A DNA stretch of 64,000 nt from Arthrobacter sp. H35-D1 (GTDB lineage: Bacteria > Actinomycetota > Actinomycetes > Actinomycetales > Micrococcaceae), in the NCBI RefSeq assembly GCF_030063185.1, contig NZ_JASISP010000008.1, positions 79,647 through 143,646 of the forward strand, in the 5' to 3' direction. A program made the position numbers and the translations under genes. The notes under the pieces are model-generated. The model saw only the letters and a program-made list of their open reading frames with translations. It did no database searches and was not told the origin of the DNA. Shown here in pieces: positions 28,119 through 36,525 of the stretch (position 1 is its first letter; every line of letters begins with the position of its first letter).

Positions 28119-29030
28119 ATGAGTGAACCCGGGCGCCCGCCAGCAGAAGCAATGACAAATCCTCGAGCAGATCGAGTGAGGGACGTTGCCAAACTGGTCG
28201 GGCGCCCGGGCCGTTTAAAACGCCGCCAGTTCCTGGCCGAAGGACCCCAAGCTGTTCGGGAAGCCCTGCGCGCGCACCGTGAATGCCTGGCCGCTGGCGG
28301 GACACCTGTGGTGGAGGCGTTGTATGCAACAGTGGAGTCCCTGAAGAAGCACCCCGACCTGCTCGAACCGGACTCTGCGCCGGGTTCGCGTCTGCAGGTG
28401 CGCATAGCCAGCGAACTGGTGCTGGCAGCCATGACAGACACGGTGTCCCCTCAGGGAGTGCTGGCCGTGTGCAATTTTGTGGACGTTCCCCTTGCCGAAG
28501 TGTTTGCTTCCAAGCCCAAGTTGATCGCCATGCTGGTCCAGGTGCGGGACCCCGGCAACGCCGGAACGGTGCTGCGGGCGGCAGATGCTGCCGGTGCCGA
28601 TGCCGTAATCTTCTCCCACTCCAGTGTGGACATCTACAATCCAAAGGCCGTGCGGTCCACCGCCGGATCTTTGTTCCACCTTCCCATTGTGCTGGGCGCT
28701 GACCTCGCCGAAGTGGTGGAGGCTGCCAATGCTGCCGGCGTGGGCACCCTGGCCGCCGACGGCTACGGCCAGCTGAACCTCGACTTGCTGCAGGACGAAA
28801 GCGCGGCGCGTTCCTTCGACCAGCAGATGCCCGACTCCAGCTATGCGCTGGAAGATCCCACGTTGTGGCTCTTTGGCAACGAAGCGCAGGGCCTGGCTGG
28901 TGAAGAGAAAGCGTTGGCCGACCACCGTGTCGCGGTGCCTGTGTACGGGGCTGCGGAGTCCCTGAACTTGGGCACGGCCGCCACTGTCTGCCTGTACGCG
29001 AGTGCCAGGGCGCAGCGCCGGACGCAGTAG
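28119..29030 (+). CDS. SpoU/TrmH family RNA 2'-O-methyltransferase
   Basis: SPOUT-fold methylase of 303 residues. An N-terminal substrate-binding part (VRDVAKLVGRPGRLKRRQFL) is followed by the SpoU domain with VRDPGNAGTVLRAADAAGAD, LFGNEAQGLAGEE and a C-terminal SLNLGTAATVCLY, the three SAM-binding knot motifs. The target nucleotide in tRNA or rRNA cannot be told; in mycobacteria the homologue next to rplT is TsnR-like. Start 28119 chosen by promoter spacing. Confidence 0.88.
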   Translation: MSEPGRPPAEAMTNPRADRVRDVAKLVGRPGRLKRRQFLAEGPQAVREALRAHRECLAAGGTPVVEALYATVESLKKHPDLLEPDSAPGSRLQVRIASELVLAAMTDTVSPQGVLAVCNFVDVPLAEVFASKPKLIAMLVQVRDPGNAGTVLRAADAAGADAVIFSHSSVDIYNPKAVRSTAGSLFHLPIVLGADLAEVVEAANAAGVGTLAADGYGQLNLDLLQDESAARSFDQQMPDSSYALEDPTLWLFGNEAQGLAGEEKALADHRVAVPVYGAAESLNLGTAATVCLYASARAQRRTQ

Positions 29031-29092
29031 CCTGGGCGTGTAATCAGGCACAGTACGGTGGTGCTAGAGCCAGATCCGGTAGCGTGGCCCTG

Positions 29093-29098
29093 TAGAAT
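29093..29098 (+). promoter_or_regulatory. -10 element of the CDF transporter gene
   Basis: TAGAAT lies 71 bases before the GTG start at 29170, giving a conventional leader with a GAGGGGG ribosome site. Confidence 0.4.
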
Positions 29099-29169
29099 AC
29101 TTTTCGTTGTGGGCATCTGGCCCATGCCGGCGTGCCAGCAGGGCCGCCACGAACGAGGGGGAAGCCACC

Positions 29170-30105
29170 GTGTCTCATGAAGGCAGCAACAAGGCAATAA
29201 TTGCGGCGCTTGTCGCCAATGTTTGCATTGCCGTATTGAAGTTTCTGGCCTATTTTTTGACTTTGTCTTCATCGATGCTGGCCGAAGGCATCCACTCTTT
29301 GGCAGATTCAGGCAACCAGCTGTTGCTGTTGGTGGGCGGGAAGAAGGCCAAGCGCCAGGCCAGCCCAGAGCACCCGTTTGGCTACGGGCGTGAACGCTAC
29401 GTTTATGCTTTCATCGTCTCCATCGTGCTCTTTAGTGTCGGCGGTCTCTTTGCCCTGTATGAGGCCTACCAGAAGGTGCAGCACCCGCACGGCATAGAAC
29501 CGCAATGGGCATGGGTTCCGGTGGCAGTGCTGCTGGGGGCGATCGCTTTGGAAAGCCGGTCCTTTTATGTGGCCCTGCAGGAATCAAACGCTGCTCGAGG
29601 CAAGCGCAACCTGATCCAGTTTATCAGGACGTCTAAAGCACCCGAATTGCCGGTGGTCCTACTCGAGGACGCCGCAGCCCTTGTGGGCCTTGTCTTTGCA
29701 CTCTTCGGCGTGTCCATGACAATCGTTACCGGCAACGGTTTGTGGGATGCGGCCGGCACTGCTTTGATTGGCCTGCTGTTGGTGTGTGTGGCGGTCATCC
29801 TGGCGCTGGAGACCAAGTCGCTGCTCCTGGGGGAGTCCGCCACGGTGGAGGATGTGCGTGCGGTTGAAGCGGCCCTTGTGGGACCAGGGGTGAGTAGCAT
29901 TATCCACCTGAAAACCTTGCATCTGGGACCGGAGGAGCTGCTGGTGGCGGCCAAGATCGCCGTGTCGGAGTGTGAAACCGGTGCGCAGATTGCCGCAGCC
30001 ATCAACGCCGCCGAATTGCGGGTACGCGCCGCCGTTCCCATCGCCACGGTGATCTATCTGGAACCAGACATCTATGCGGAGCAAGCACCTGCTCCCAAGC
30101 CGTAA
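29170..30105 (+). CDS. Cation diffusion facilitator family transporter
   Basis: Membrane protein of 311 residues that probably exports divalent metal (zinc, manganese or similar) in exchange for protons. Helix 2 has AEGIHSLADSGNQ with the usual His and Asp metal ligands. In helix 5 the common HxxxD is replaced by LLEDAAALVG, a variant seen in the ZnT9-like branch. The cytoplasmic C-terminal ferredoxin-like domain is present. GTG start at 29170. Confidence 0.85.
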   Translation: MSHEGSNKAIIAALVANVCIAVLKFLAYFLTLSSSMLAEGIHSLADSGNQLLLLVGGKKAKRQASPEHPFGYGRERYVYAFIVSIVLFSVGGLFALYEAYQKVQHPHGIEPQWAWVPVAVLLGAIALESRSFYVALQESNAARGKRNLIQFIRTSKAPELPVVLLEDAAALVGLVFALFGVSMTIVTGNGLWDAAGTALIGLLLVCVAVILALETKSLLLGESATVEDVRAVEAALVGPGVSSIIHLKTLHLGPEELLVAAKIAVSECETGAQIAAAINAAELRVRAAVPIATVIYLEPDIYAEQAPAPKP

Positions 30106-30141
30106 TCAGCATCGCGCCCCCGCTCCGGGCATTATCTGGCT

Positions 30142-30182
30142 ACAGGCCTGAACAGGCCTGGACAGGCCTGCGGGACAGGCCG
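30142..30182. repeat. 10-bp palindromic repeats
   Basis: ACAGGCCTG occurs three times at 10-base intervals (30142, 30152, 30162) with a partial fourth copy at 30175. It lies between two convergent genes; the core CAGGCCTG is self-complementary. Possible folding element; no function assigned. Confidence 0.5.
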
Positions 30183-30196
30183 GCGTTGGATGCGGC

Positions 30197-31414
30197 TCAG
30201 ATTGGCAGGGTGGCCTTGCTGCCGACCTTGTCGAGGAGGCCGCTGAACAGTGCAATGGCCAGCCCCAGTACGGCAAGTGCCGCACCCACCATCGCCGGGG
30301 CGGTGTAACCCCAGCCCCAGGTAATGACAAGGCCGCCGGCAAATGCGCCGAGGGCGTTGGCCATGTTCAGTGCGGAGTGGTTCAGCGACGAGGCGAGCGT
30401 TGGGGCTCCTGGGGAAACATCGAGCAGGCGAGTCTGCAGCGACGGCACGAGCATGGACCCGGAAGCTCCAATGACGAAGATCATCACCAGTGCCATCAGT
30501 GGGATGTGCACGGTGGCTGCGTAGATCACCAGGATCACGGCGATGAAGCCCATCATGGCGTAGATGCTGCCCATGACGGACCAGTCCGCCATCCTGCCGC
30601 CAATGTAGCTGCCCGCCACCATGCCCAAGCCGTACAGCCCCACGATGATGGGGAGGAAGTCGGAGGGGAAGCCGGCAACGTCCGTCATGGTGTTGGCGAC
30701 GTAGGTGTACACGGCGAAGAAGCCGCCGAAGCCGACAACACCCACCAGCAGTGTCAGCCAAACCTGGCCGCGACGCAAGGCGCTGAGCTCACTGCGCAAG
30801 CTTGCGTCGGGATGGGCCTTCTGGGCCGGGACAAAGATCGAGATGAACACGATGGTGACGAGACCAATGATGGCCACCAGCACGAACAACCAGCGCCACC
30901 CAAATTGTTGCCCCACAAAGGTGGCCAGCGGTACGCCCAGCACATTGGCCACGGACAGGCCCATCATGACCATCGAGATGGCCCTGCCCCGTTTGGTGGG
31001 TGCCACCAGGGATGCCGCCAATACGGCGGCTACGCCAAAGAAGGCGCCATGGGGCAGGCCGGCAATGAAGCGGGTGAAAAGCAAAGTTGTGTAGTCCTGG
31101 GCGAAAACGGACAGCAGGTTGCCCACGGTAAAGAGCACCATGAGCCCCAGCGCCAGAGCTTTGCGCGGCATCTTTGCCCCGACGGCCACCAGCAGCGGAG
31201 CGCCCACCACGACGCCCAGTGCGTAGGCGGAAATCACATGCCCTGCCGTGGGCACGCTGACCCCCACGCCTTCGGCGACATTGGGCAGCAGGCCCATCAT
31301 GGCAAATTCGGTGGTGCCGATGCCAAAGCCTCCGATGGCCAGCGACAGGATTGCCAGGGCCACAATGTTTGGGGAGAAGGAGGTGGGCTCGTGCTGGGTT
31401 TTATGCAGGGTCAT
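30197..31414 (-). CDS. MFS transporter, AraJ-like drug/sugar efflux type
   Basis: Transporter of 405 residues with 12 predicted helices. The N-terminal GGFGIGTTEFAMMGLLPNVA and the motif GAKMPRKALALGLM are typical of the AraJ/YdhP group, which export sugars, arabinose analogues or drugs. It is convergent with the CDF gene and divergent from the Nudix gene. Start at 31414; no clear promoter hexamer at leaderless spacing. Confidence 0.87.
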   Translation of the reverse strand: MTLHKTQHEPTSFSPNIVALAILSLAIGGFGIGTTEFAMMGLLPNVAEGVGVSVPTAGHVISAYALGVVVGAPLLVAVGAKMPRKALALGLMVLFTVGNLLSVFAQDYTTLLFTRFIAGLPHGAFFGVAAVLAASLVAPTKRGRAISMVMMGLSVANVLGVPLATFVGQQFGWRWLFVLVAIIGLVTIVFISIFVPAQKAHPDASLRSELSALRRGQVWLTLLVGVVGFGGFFAVYTYVANTMTDVAGFPSDFLPIIVGLYGLGMVAGSYIGGRMADWSVMGSIYAMMGFIAVILVIYAATVHIPLMALVMIFVIGASGSMLVPSLQTRLLDVSPGAPTLASSLNHSALNMANALGAFAGGLVITWGWGYTAPAMVGAALAVLGLAIALFSGLLDKVGSKATLPI

Positions 31415-31529
31415 GAAGCAACTTTCGCAGGGTGGTTTTCCTTCGCTGGCGCACGGTGCCGGGCAGGTGGTGCCAGCGCCACTGGGCTGGGTTGTGCCGC
31501 GAGAGGCAGCTTCCAGTGTAGTTCGTTAC

Positions 31530-31535
31530 TAGACT
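31530..31535 (+). promoter_or_regulatory. Putative leaderless -10 hexamer of the Nudix gene
   Basis: TAGACT ends 6 bases before GTG 31542 (and 12 before ATG 31548). Confidence 0.45.
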
Positions 31536-31541
31536 GGCTTG

Positions 31542-31967
31542 GTGACGATGAAGAAGCAGATAGTTGGCGCCGCCCTGGTGGACTCCCTTGAACGCCCCGC
31601 GAAGCTCCTGGCCGCGAGGCGCACTGCCCCGCCGGAGTTCGCCGGCATGTGGGAATTCCCGGGTGGCAAGGTGGAGCCGGGGGAGACCCCGCAGCAGGCA
31701 CTGCACAGGGAACTGGCCGAGGAGCTGGGGGTGCGGGCCGAATTGGGCATTGAGCTGGAATGTCCGACGTCGGCGGGCTGGCCCTTGAATGCCAGCGCCG
31801 CCATGCGCGTGTGGCTCGCCCGTGTGACGGAGGGAACACCGGAGCCGTTGGAGGACCACGACCTGCTGCAATGGGTTGAACTTGACGGTGCAGGGATCTT
31901 GGCGCTGGATTGGATCCCCGCCGACCTGCCGATTGTGCACGCACTTGTGGCTTTTGCAGCCAAATAA
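31542..31967 (+). CDS. Nudix hydrolase, MutT-like (8-oxo-dGTP class)
   Basis: Protein of 141 residues with a perfect Nudix box (GKVEPGETPQQALHREL followed by AEELGV). The surrounding residues (AARRTAPPEFAGMWEFPGG and the C-terminal WIPADLPIV) fit the (deoxy)nucleoside triphosphate pyrophosphohydrolase branch that removes oxidised nucleotides. GTG 31542 is chosen by promoter spacing; ATG 31548 is an alternative. Confidence 0.87.
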   Translation: MTMKKQIVGAALVDSLERPAKLLAARRTAPPEFAGMWEFPGGKVEPGETPQQALHRELAEELGVRAELGIELECPTSAGWPLNASAAMRVWLARVTEGTPEPLEDHDLLQWVELDGAGILALDWIPADLPIVHALVAFAAK

Positions 31968-32014
31968 TAAAAGGGCCCATGCGGGTGTTGAAAACCTGGC
32001 ACCGTGTGCCAGAC

Positions 32015-32032
32015 TGGGGTTTGAAAACCCCA
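32015..32032. promoter_or_regulatory. 18-bp perfect palindrome before the DUF5302 gene
   Basis: TGGGGTTTGAAAACCCCA reads TGGGGTTT-GA-AAACCCCA and touches the ribosome site AAGGAGGT at 32032-32039. It could be an operator or an RNA hairpin that affects translation. Confidence 0.5.
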
Positions 32033-32045
32033 AGGAGGTTGTGCC

Positions 32046-32237
32046 ATGACAAGTGGTAAGCACGACGAACAAACCCCCACCGGTGCCAGTGATGAAACGA
32101 AGGAAAAGTTTCGCCAGGCCCTGGAAAACAAGAAGAACAAGCAGCATGGCAGCGTCGAAGCAGCCAATGATGCAAAGATCAGCTCTTCGCACGGTTCTGC
32201 AAGCCACAAGCGCGAGTTCCGCCGCAAGAGCGGATAG
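32046..32237 (+). CDS. DUF5302 family protein
   Basis: Small, highly charged protein of 63 residues, probably disordered (ETKEKFRQALENKKNKQ and the basic tail SHKREFRRKSG). Family of unknown function in actinobacteria. The full consensus AAGGAGGT ribosome site suggests strong translation, unlike many neighbours that lack any such site. Confidence 0.75.
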   Translation: MTSGKHDEQTPTGASDETKEKFRQALENKKNKQHGSVEAANDAKISSSHGSASHKREFRRKSG

Positions 32238-32309
32238 CCGACGAAATTTGATGCTTCCAGCGCGCAGGCCGGGCGAGCGACAGGGCCTGGTGCCAATCCG
32301 GCTGGTGCG

Positions 32310-33524
32310 TTAGAAGAGGGTGGGCGAAGGATCGGAAAAGGCGGGAGTCCCCACGGGGGTTCCCGCCTTTTGCGACTCTTCACTGCCACTGAATCTGCTG
32401 CTTTCGCGCTCTGGTGGCGGCAGGCTGCCCGCCGGGTATCGGGCTTCTTCGCGCCGGGGATCGTGGACGAACGCTTGGGTGGTGAAGCCGTTGCGGGCTT
32501 TCGCTTCGTTGACCCTGGCGGCCAACCATTGCCGGTACTCCTTGGAAGCATAGGCGCCGCTGCCATACAGGCGCCGGTAGCTGCCCACGAGGGCCGGGTA
32601 TTCGCGTGCCAACCATTGCATGAACCATTCCCGGGTTCCGGGGCGCAAAAACAAGGCGCCGGCGCTCACCCCTGTGGCCCCGGCACGCGCCAGGGACGCG
32701 AACAGGGCATCCAAGGCTTCCGGGGAATCCGTGAGCCACGGCAGGATGGGCATGGCCATGACACCGCAGGGCAATCCGGCGTCGCGCAACTTGCCAATCA
32801 AGGCCAGCCGAGCCTGGGGAGCAGGTGTTCCCGGTTCCAGCGCCTGTGCCAGTCCCTCGTCCAGCAGTGCCAGCGAAATGCCGACACCCACGCTGACCTG
32901 TTTCCCTGCTGTCCGCAGCAACGGGAGGTCCCGGGCCAATAGCGTTCCCTTCGTCAGGATGGAAAACGGCGTGCCGGAATCCGCCAAGGCGTTGATGATT
33001 CCGGGCATGAGCTTGTAGCGACCCTCGGCCCGCTGGTAGGGGTCTGTGTTGGTTCCCAGCGCCACGTGCTCGCGCTGCCAGGAAGGCTTGCGCAGTTCCT
33101 TGTGCAGGACTTCGGCAACATTGACCTTGACGACAACTTGTGAATCAAAGTCCTTCCCCGGGTCAAAGTCGAGGTAGCTGTGGCTTTTCCGCGCGAAGCA
33201 GTACACGCAGGCGTGGGAGCATCCACGGTAGGGATTCACCGTCCAGCCAAACGGCATCGAAGAAGTGCTCGGGACCTTGTTCAAGGCCGACTTTGCGAGC
33301 ACCTCATGGAAAGTGATGCCGACAAACTCGGGTGTCGTGACACTCTTCACCAACCCGGCCAAGGGCAGCAACGGCAGGGCTGCCCCGGCTGCTTCCGCTG
33401 GGCCGGCATTGTTCCTGTCCTCCTTTCCGGCCGGGGTCGCACGGGGCTGCCCCGGTACGGGCTGGTTGGTGTCAGCCTGATCGGGGAAGAGTGGCTGGTT
33501 GAGCTGTTGACGTGTCCACCGCAT
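32310..33524 (-). CDS. Rv2578c-like radical SAM protein
   Basis: Protein of 404 residues. The radical SAM cluster motif is in YRGCSHACVYCFARKSH (CxxxCxxC). The domain is of the SPL-related type, with GTNTDPYQRAEGRYKLMPG typical of the Rv2578c family. The reaction is not known. The first ~60 residues and the last ~45 look disordered; the tail contains a terminator-like hairpin. A LexA-like palindrome lies 8 bases upstream of the start codon, so a role in DNA-damage response is possible but inferred. Confidence 0.85.
   Translation of the reverse strand: MRWTRQQLNQPLFPDQADTNQPVPGQPRATPAGKEDRNNAGPAEAAGAALPLLPLAGLVKSVTTPEFVGITFHEVLAKSALNKVPSTSSMPFGWTVNPYRGCSHACVYCFARKSHSYLDFDPGKDFDSQVVVKVNVAEVLHKELRKPSWQREHVALGTNTDPYQRAEGRYKLMPGIINALADSGTPFSILTKGTLLARDLPLLRTAGKQVSVGVGISLALLDEGLAQALEPGTPAPQARLALIGKLRDAGLPCGVMAMPILPWLTDSPEALDALFASLARAGATGVSAGALFLRPGTREWFMQWLAREYPALVGSYRRLYGSGAYASKEYRQWLAARVNEAKARNGFTTQAFVHDPRREEARYPAGSLPPPERESSRFSGSEESQKAGTPVGTPAFSDPSPTLF
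32336..32371. terminator. Terminator-like hairpin inside the 3' end of the radical SAM gene
   Basis: Perfect 11-bp arms AAAAGGCGGGA and TCCCGCCTTTT with further pairing inside and T-runs in both directions. It sits 26 bases inside the stop codon, so it must serve as code as well as terminator. Confidence 0.6.
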
Positions 33525-33532
33525 GGCAATAT

Positions 33533-33548
33533 TAGAACATATATTCTA
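33533..33548. promoter_or_regulatory. LexA-like palindrome at the radical SAM promoter
   Basis: TAGAAC-ATAT-ATTCTA is symmetric and matches 9 of the 12 fixed positions of TCGAAC-N4-GTTCGA. Its right half is identical to that of the LexA box at 18527-18542. It lies just upstream of the start codon of the minus-strand gene. Confidence 0.5.
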
Positions 33549-33730
33549 TCAACGGGGCAATGCCCGGCATGGAAAGATTTTATTACTCGCCGGTAACAAT
33601 GTGTCGTGTATCACCCATGCTGGCATTATGGTTGAACCATGGGGCGAAGGCGCCCCAACTGCCCGGGAGCAGGCGACGTCCCTTCAGGGACATGCGTCCC
33701 GCCGGGCAGCCTCACCACCAAGGAGCGGAC

Positions 33731-35230
33731 ATGACGAACCTGGCCACCATCGTTGGCGCATCTGCGCAAAGCAATCCCGCAGGAGTCGCCATCAAGTTGG
33801 ACGACATTGAAATTTCCTTTGGGGCCTTGGAAATGCTCAGCGCCAAAGTTGCCGGCCTGCTGGCTGCGAACGGGATCAAACCCGGGGACAGGGTGGCACT
33901 CATTTCGCCCAACCTGCCGCAAATGCCGCCCTTGTACTACGGCATCCTGCGTTTTGGGGCCATCGTAGTTCCACTGAACCCGCTGTTGAAGGCCCGGGAG
34001 GTTGAGTATCACCTTGCCGATTCCGGCGCCGTGCTGGCCTTCGCTTGGGAAGGATCCATGGGGGAGGTCGAACCCGCCGCAGCCGCCACGGGGACACGGA
34101 CCATCCCGATCGACGCAGCGCTCATGGGCGTCGTGTCCGCGGCTGAGGCCATCACCGACATTGCGCCGGCAGAGGTGGATGACACCGCCGTCATTCTTTA
34201 CACCTCGGGCACCACAGGCAAACCCAAGGGGGCCGAGCTGACGCATGGGAACCTGCTGAGCAATGCCGAGTTGTCGACGCATCTTTTCAGCATCGCCCCC
34301 GGGGACGTGATCTTTGGCGGCCTGCCGTTTTTCCATGTCTTTGGCCAGACCTGCGCACTGAATGCCGCAGTGCTGGGCGGGGCCACCGTGACCATTCTGC
34401 CCAGATTCGAGCCGGTCAAGGCCTTGGAGATCATCCAGCGGGACAAGGTCACCATCTTTGAAGGCGTTCCCACCATGTACATCGCGCTGCTGCGCGCCCC
34501 GGGGCGGGAGAACTATGACGTCTCCAGCCTGCGCGTGGCTGCCTCGGGCGGCTCGGCGCTGCCGGTGGAAATCCTGCACGAATTTGAAAAGACCTTCTCA
34601 GCGACCTTGCTGGAAGGCTACGGCCTCTCCGAAACTTCCCCCGTGATCTGCTTCAACCAGGTGGACGGGGTCCGCAAGGCCGGCTCCATCGGCACGGTGG
34701 TCGACGGGGCGCAGCTGAAGGTGGTGGACGAGGAAGGCAACGAAGTGCCCACCGACACCGTCGGCGAGATCGTCGCGGCAGGCGGCTACATCATGAAGGG
34801 GTACTGGAAGAACCCAGACGCCACGGCCACCGCCATCAGGGACGGTTGGTTCTTCACCGGCGACCTCGGCCGCAAGGACGACGACGGTGTGTTCTTCATC
34901 GTCGACAGGAAAAAGGACATGATCCTGCGCGGCGGCTACAACGTCTACCCGCGGGAAGTGGAGGAAGTCCTCTACGAACACCCCGCCGTCGCAGAGGCCG
35001 CCGTCATTGGCAGGCGCGACGACGTCCACGGCGAGGAGGTTGTCGCTGCCGTGTCGCTCAAGGAAGATGCGGACGGGGCCGCAGACCCCGAGGCTCTCGC
35101 CGCGGACATCAAGGAATTCGTCAAGGCCCGCGTGGCCGCCTACAAGTATCCGCGCAAAATTGTCATCATGGAGGCACTGCCCAAGGGGCCGACGGGGAAG
35201 ATCCTCAAGCGCGAAATTACCATCACCTAG
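33731..35230 (+). CDS. Long-chain fatty-acid--CoA ligase (acyl-CoA synthetase)
   Basis: AMP-forming ligase of 499 residues that activates a fatty acid with ATP and CoA. The P-loop YTSGTTGKPKGAELTHGN, the substrate-pocket motif GYGLSETSPV, the hinge region GDLGRKDDDGVFFIVDRKK and the catalytic lysine in GPTGKILKREI are all present. ATG at 33731 with AGGAG 5 bases before it. The 200 bases upstream hold only the promoter region. The chain length of its substrate is not readable. Confidence 0.9.
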   Translation: MTNLATIVGASAQSNPAGVAIKLDDIEISFGALEMLSAKVAGLLAANGIKPGDRVALISPNLPQMPPLYYGILRFGAIVVPLNPLLKAREVEYHLADSGAVLAFAWEGSMGEVEPAAAATGTRTIPIDAALMGVVSAAEAITDIAPAEVDDTAVILYTSGTTGKPKGAELTHGNLLSNAELSTHLFSIAPGDVIFGGLPFFHVFGQTCALNAAVLGGATVTILPRFEPVKALEIIQRDKVTIFEGVPTMYIALLRAPGRENYDVSSLRVAASGGSALPVEILHEFEKTFSATLLEGYGLSETSPVICFNQVDGVRKAGSIGTVVDGAQLKVVDEEGNEVPTDTVGEIVAAGGYIMKGYWKNPDATATAIRDGWFFTGDLGRKDDDGVFFIVDRKKDMILRGGYNVYPREVEEVLYEHPAVAEAAVIGRRDDVHGEEVVAAVSLKEDADGAADPEALAADIKEFVKARVAAYKYPRKIVIMEALPKGPTGKILKREITIT

Positions 35231-35278
35231 GCCGCCGGGTGATCGGTCGGCAAGGCTGTCAGGCTGGAACGCCGGCGG

Positions 35279-35932
35279 CTACTCCAGGAACCAAGTCGTG
35301 GTGACAGCCAGGGAGACGTTGCTTTGGCCCGGCTCGATCGCCATGGCGCTGTCCGTGGACATGGCGGCACGGGCCATCATGGGCCGCGGCATCCCGTCGT
35401 CGTGGCCTGCGCCTTCCACTACGTGGGCCACGGCACCCAGCGACCGCCCTGCCAGCTGGGCGTATAGTTCAGCGGCCCTTCGCGCGTCGGCCCAGGCCAC
35501 GGCCCTGGCCGCATCCTGGGCCGCCGAAGGATCCGAAACTACGGGGGACATGCCGTTGAGCCGGACACTGTCGCTGCCGGTGTCCACCACGGCGGCAACC
35601 ACGTCTTCGGCTCCCTGGTCATAGCGCAGCGCCACGCTCAGGGTGCTGGAGACGGTGTATCCGGTCACCACGGACCCGCTGCCTTCCTGCCAGCGGGTGT
35701 CCACCCGGACGTCGAGCGAGGAGGAGCTGATCACGTCCCGGGCGATGCCTTGCGCCACGAGCGTGGCGTTGACGGCGTTCATCGCCGCACTGGCGCTCGC
35801 ATAGGCCTCGCGCACCGTGGGGCGGGCGGCCTCAATGCCAATGTTGATGTTGAAATAGTCGGGGACGGCTTGGACCGTGCCCCTGCCGGTGACGGTAACC
35901 GTGTTGCTGGTGGTGTTTTCGGAATGGATCAT
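35279..35932 (-). CDS. SIMPL-domain (DUF541) protein
   Basis: Protein of 217 residues matching the SIMPL fold (NTVTVTGRGTVQAVPDYFNI at the start, LAVTTTWFLE at the end). No signal peptide is visible from the chosen start, although most SIMPL proteins are exported. The ATG at 35932 has GAGGAGAGG upstream and overlaps the stop of the preceding gene by four bases. Function unknown; SIMPL proteins are linked to oxidative stress and to periplasmic complexes. Last gene of a four-gene operon. Confidence 0.82.
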   Translation of the reverse strand: MIHSENTTSNTVTVTGRGTVQAVPDYFNINIGIEAARPTVREAYASASAAMNAVNATLVAQGIARDVISSSSLDVRVDTRWQEGSGSVVTGYTVSSTLSVALRYDQGAEDVVAAVVDTGSDSVRLNGMSPVVSDPSAAQDAARAVAWADARRAAELYAQLAGRSLGAVAHVVEGAGHDDGMPRPMMARAAMSTDSAMAIEPGQSNVSLAVTTTWFLE

Positions 35933-36525
35933 GGGTGGTGCCTCTCCTCGGGTTCCGCAGATCGTGCGGGCTTGGCTGGGACGGGATGCTGCTGGACGGG
36001 CCGTTGCCGGACTGCGTTGTTGCGGACTGGCTTGTTCCGGACAAGCCGGAGCAGGCAATTGACGACGGCGGGCAGCCTGGCCACGGTGGGAAGTTCGCGG
36101 TAGCCGCCCTGCTGGAGACCGGCATGGCGTTCAAAGAAGTTCCGGCTCCCGGGATTGCCGGTGCGCCACAGGGACCAGGCGGCGCAGGCGGCATAGAGCG
36201 GGAAGAAGAGCAAACCCAGGCAGCACGCGTACTGGCTTGCGTGCCGGGCCTCGTGCCCCAGCAGCTCGGGCCGGGAGTCGATGAAGGCCCGGTCTGCCCG
36301 GTAAAACACAACGTTGCCAACGGTGAAAGCGCCGGCAAGGGGAAGCTTCGGTTTGTAGTGGGTGCCAAGGAGCAAACCCTGCGGACCCTTTTCCACGCGC
36401 GTGCGGCTGAGTCCGGCCAGCAGGAGTCCGGTTGCGGTGGAGAGGTTGAGGGCATTGGCGGCGGCGCGGATTCGGTGGCCGGCGGTCATTGAATGGCCGG
36501 CTTTCACCGAATGGCCGGCGTTCAT
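35929..36525 (-). CDS. Putative HExxH membrane protein
   Basis: Protein of 198 residues I do not recognise by name. It contains GHEARHASQYACCLG, an HExxH zinc-peptidase motif, followed at once by a hydrophobic helix (LGLLFFPLYAACAAWSLW) and FFERHAG, in which the acidic residue could be a third ligand. The N-terminus has three AGH repeats and the C-terminus is a basic, proline-rich tail. Start at 36525 and stop at 35929 both overlap the neighbouring genes by four bases. Peptidase activity is inferred from the motif only. Confidence 0.6.
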   Translation of the reverse strand: MNAGHSVKAGHSMTAGHRIRAAANALNLSTATGLLLAGLSRTRVEKGPQGLLLGTHYKPKLPLAGAFTVGNVVFYRADRAFIDSRPELLGHEARHASQYACCLGLLFFPLYAACAAWSLWRTGNPGSRNFFERHAGLQQGGYRELPTVARLPAVVNCLLRLVRNKPVRNNAVRQRPVQQHPVPAKPARSAEPEERHHP

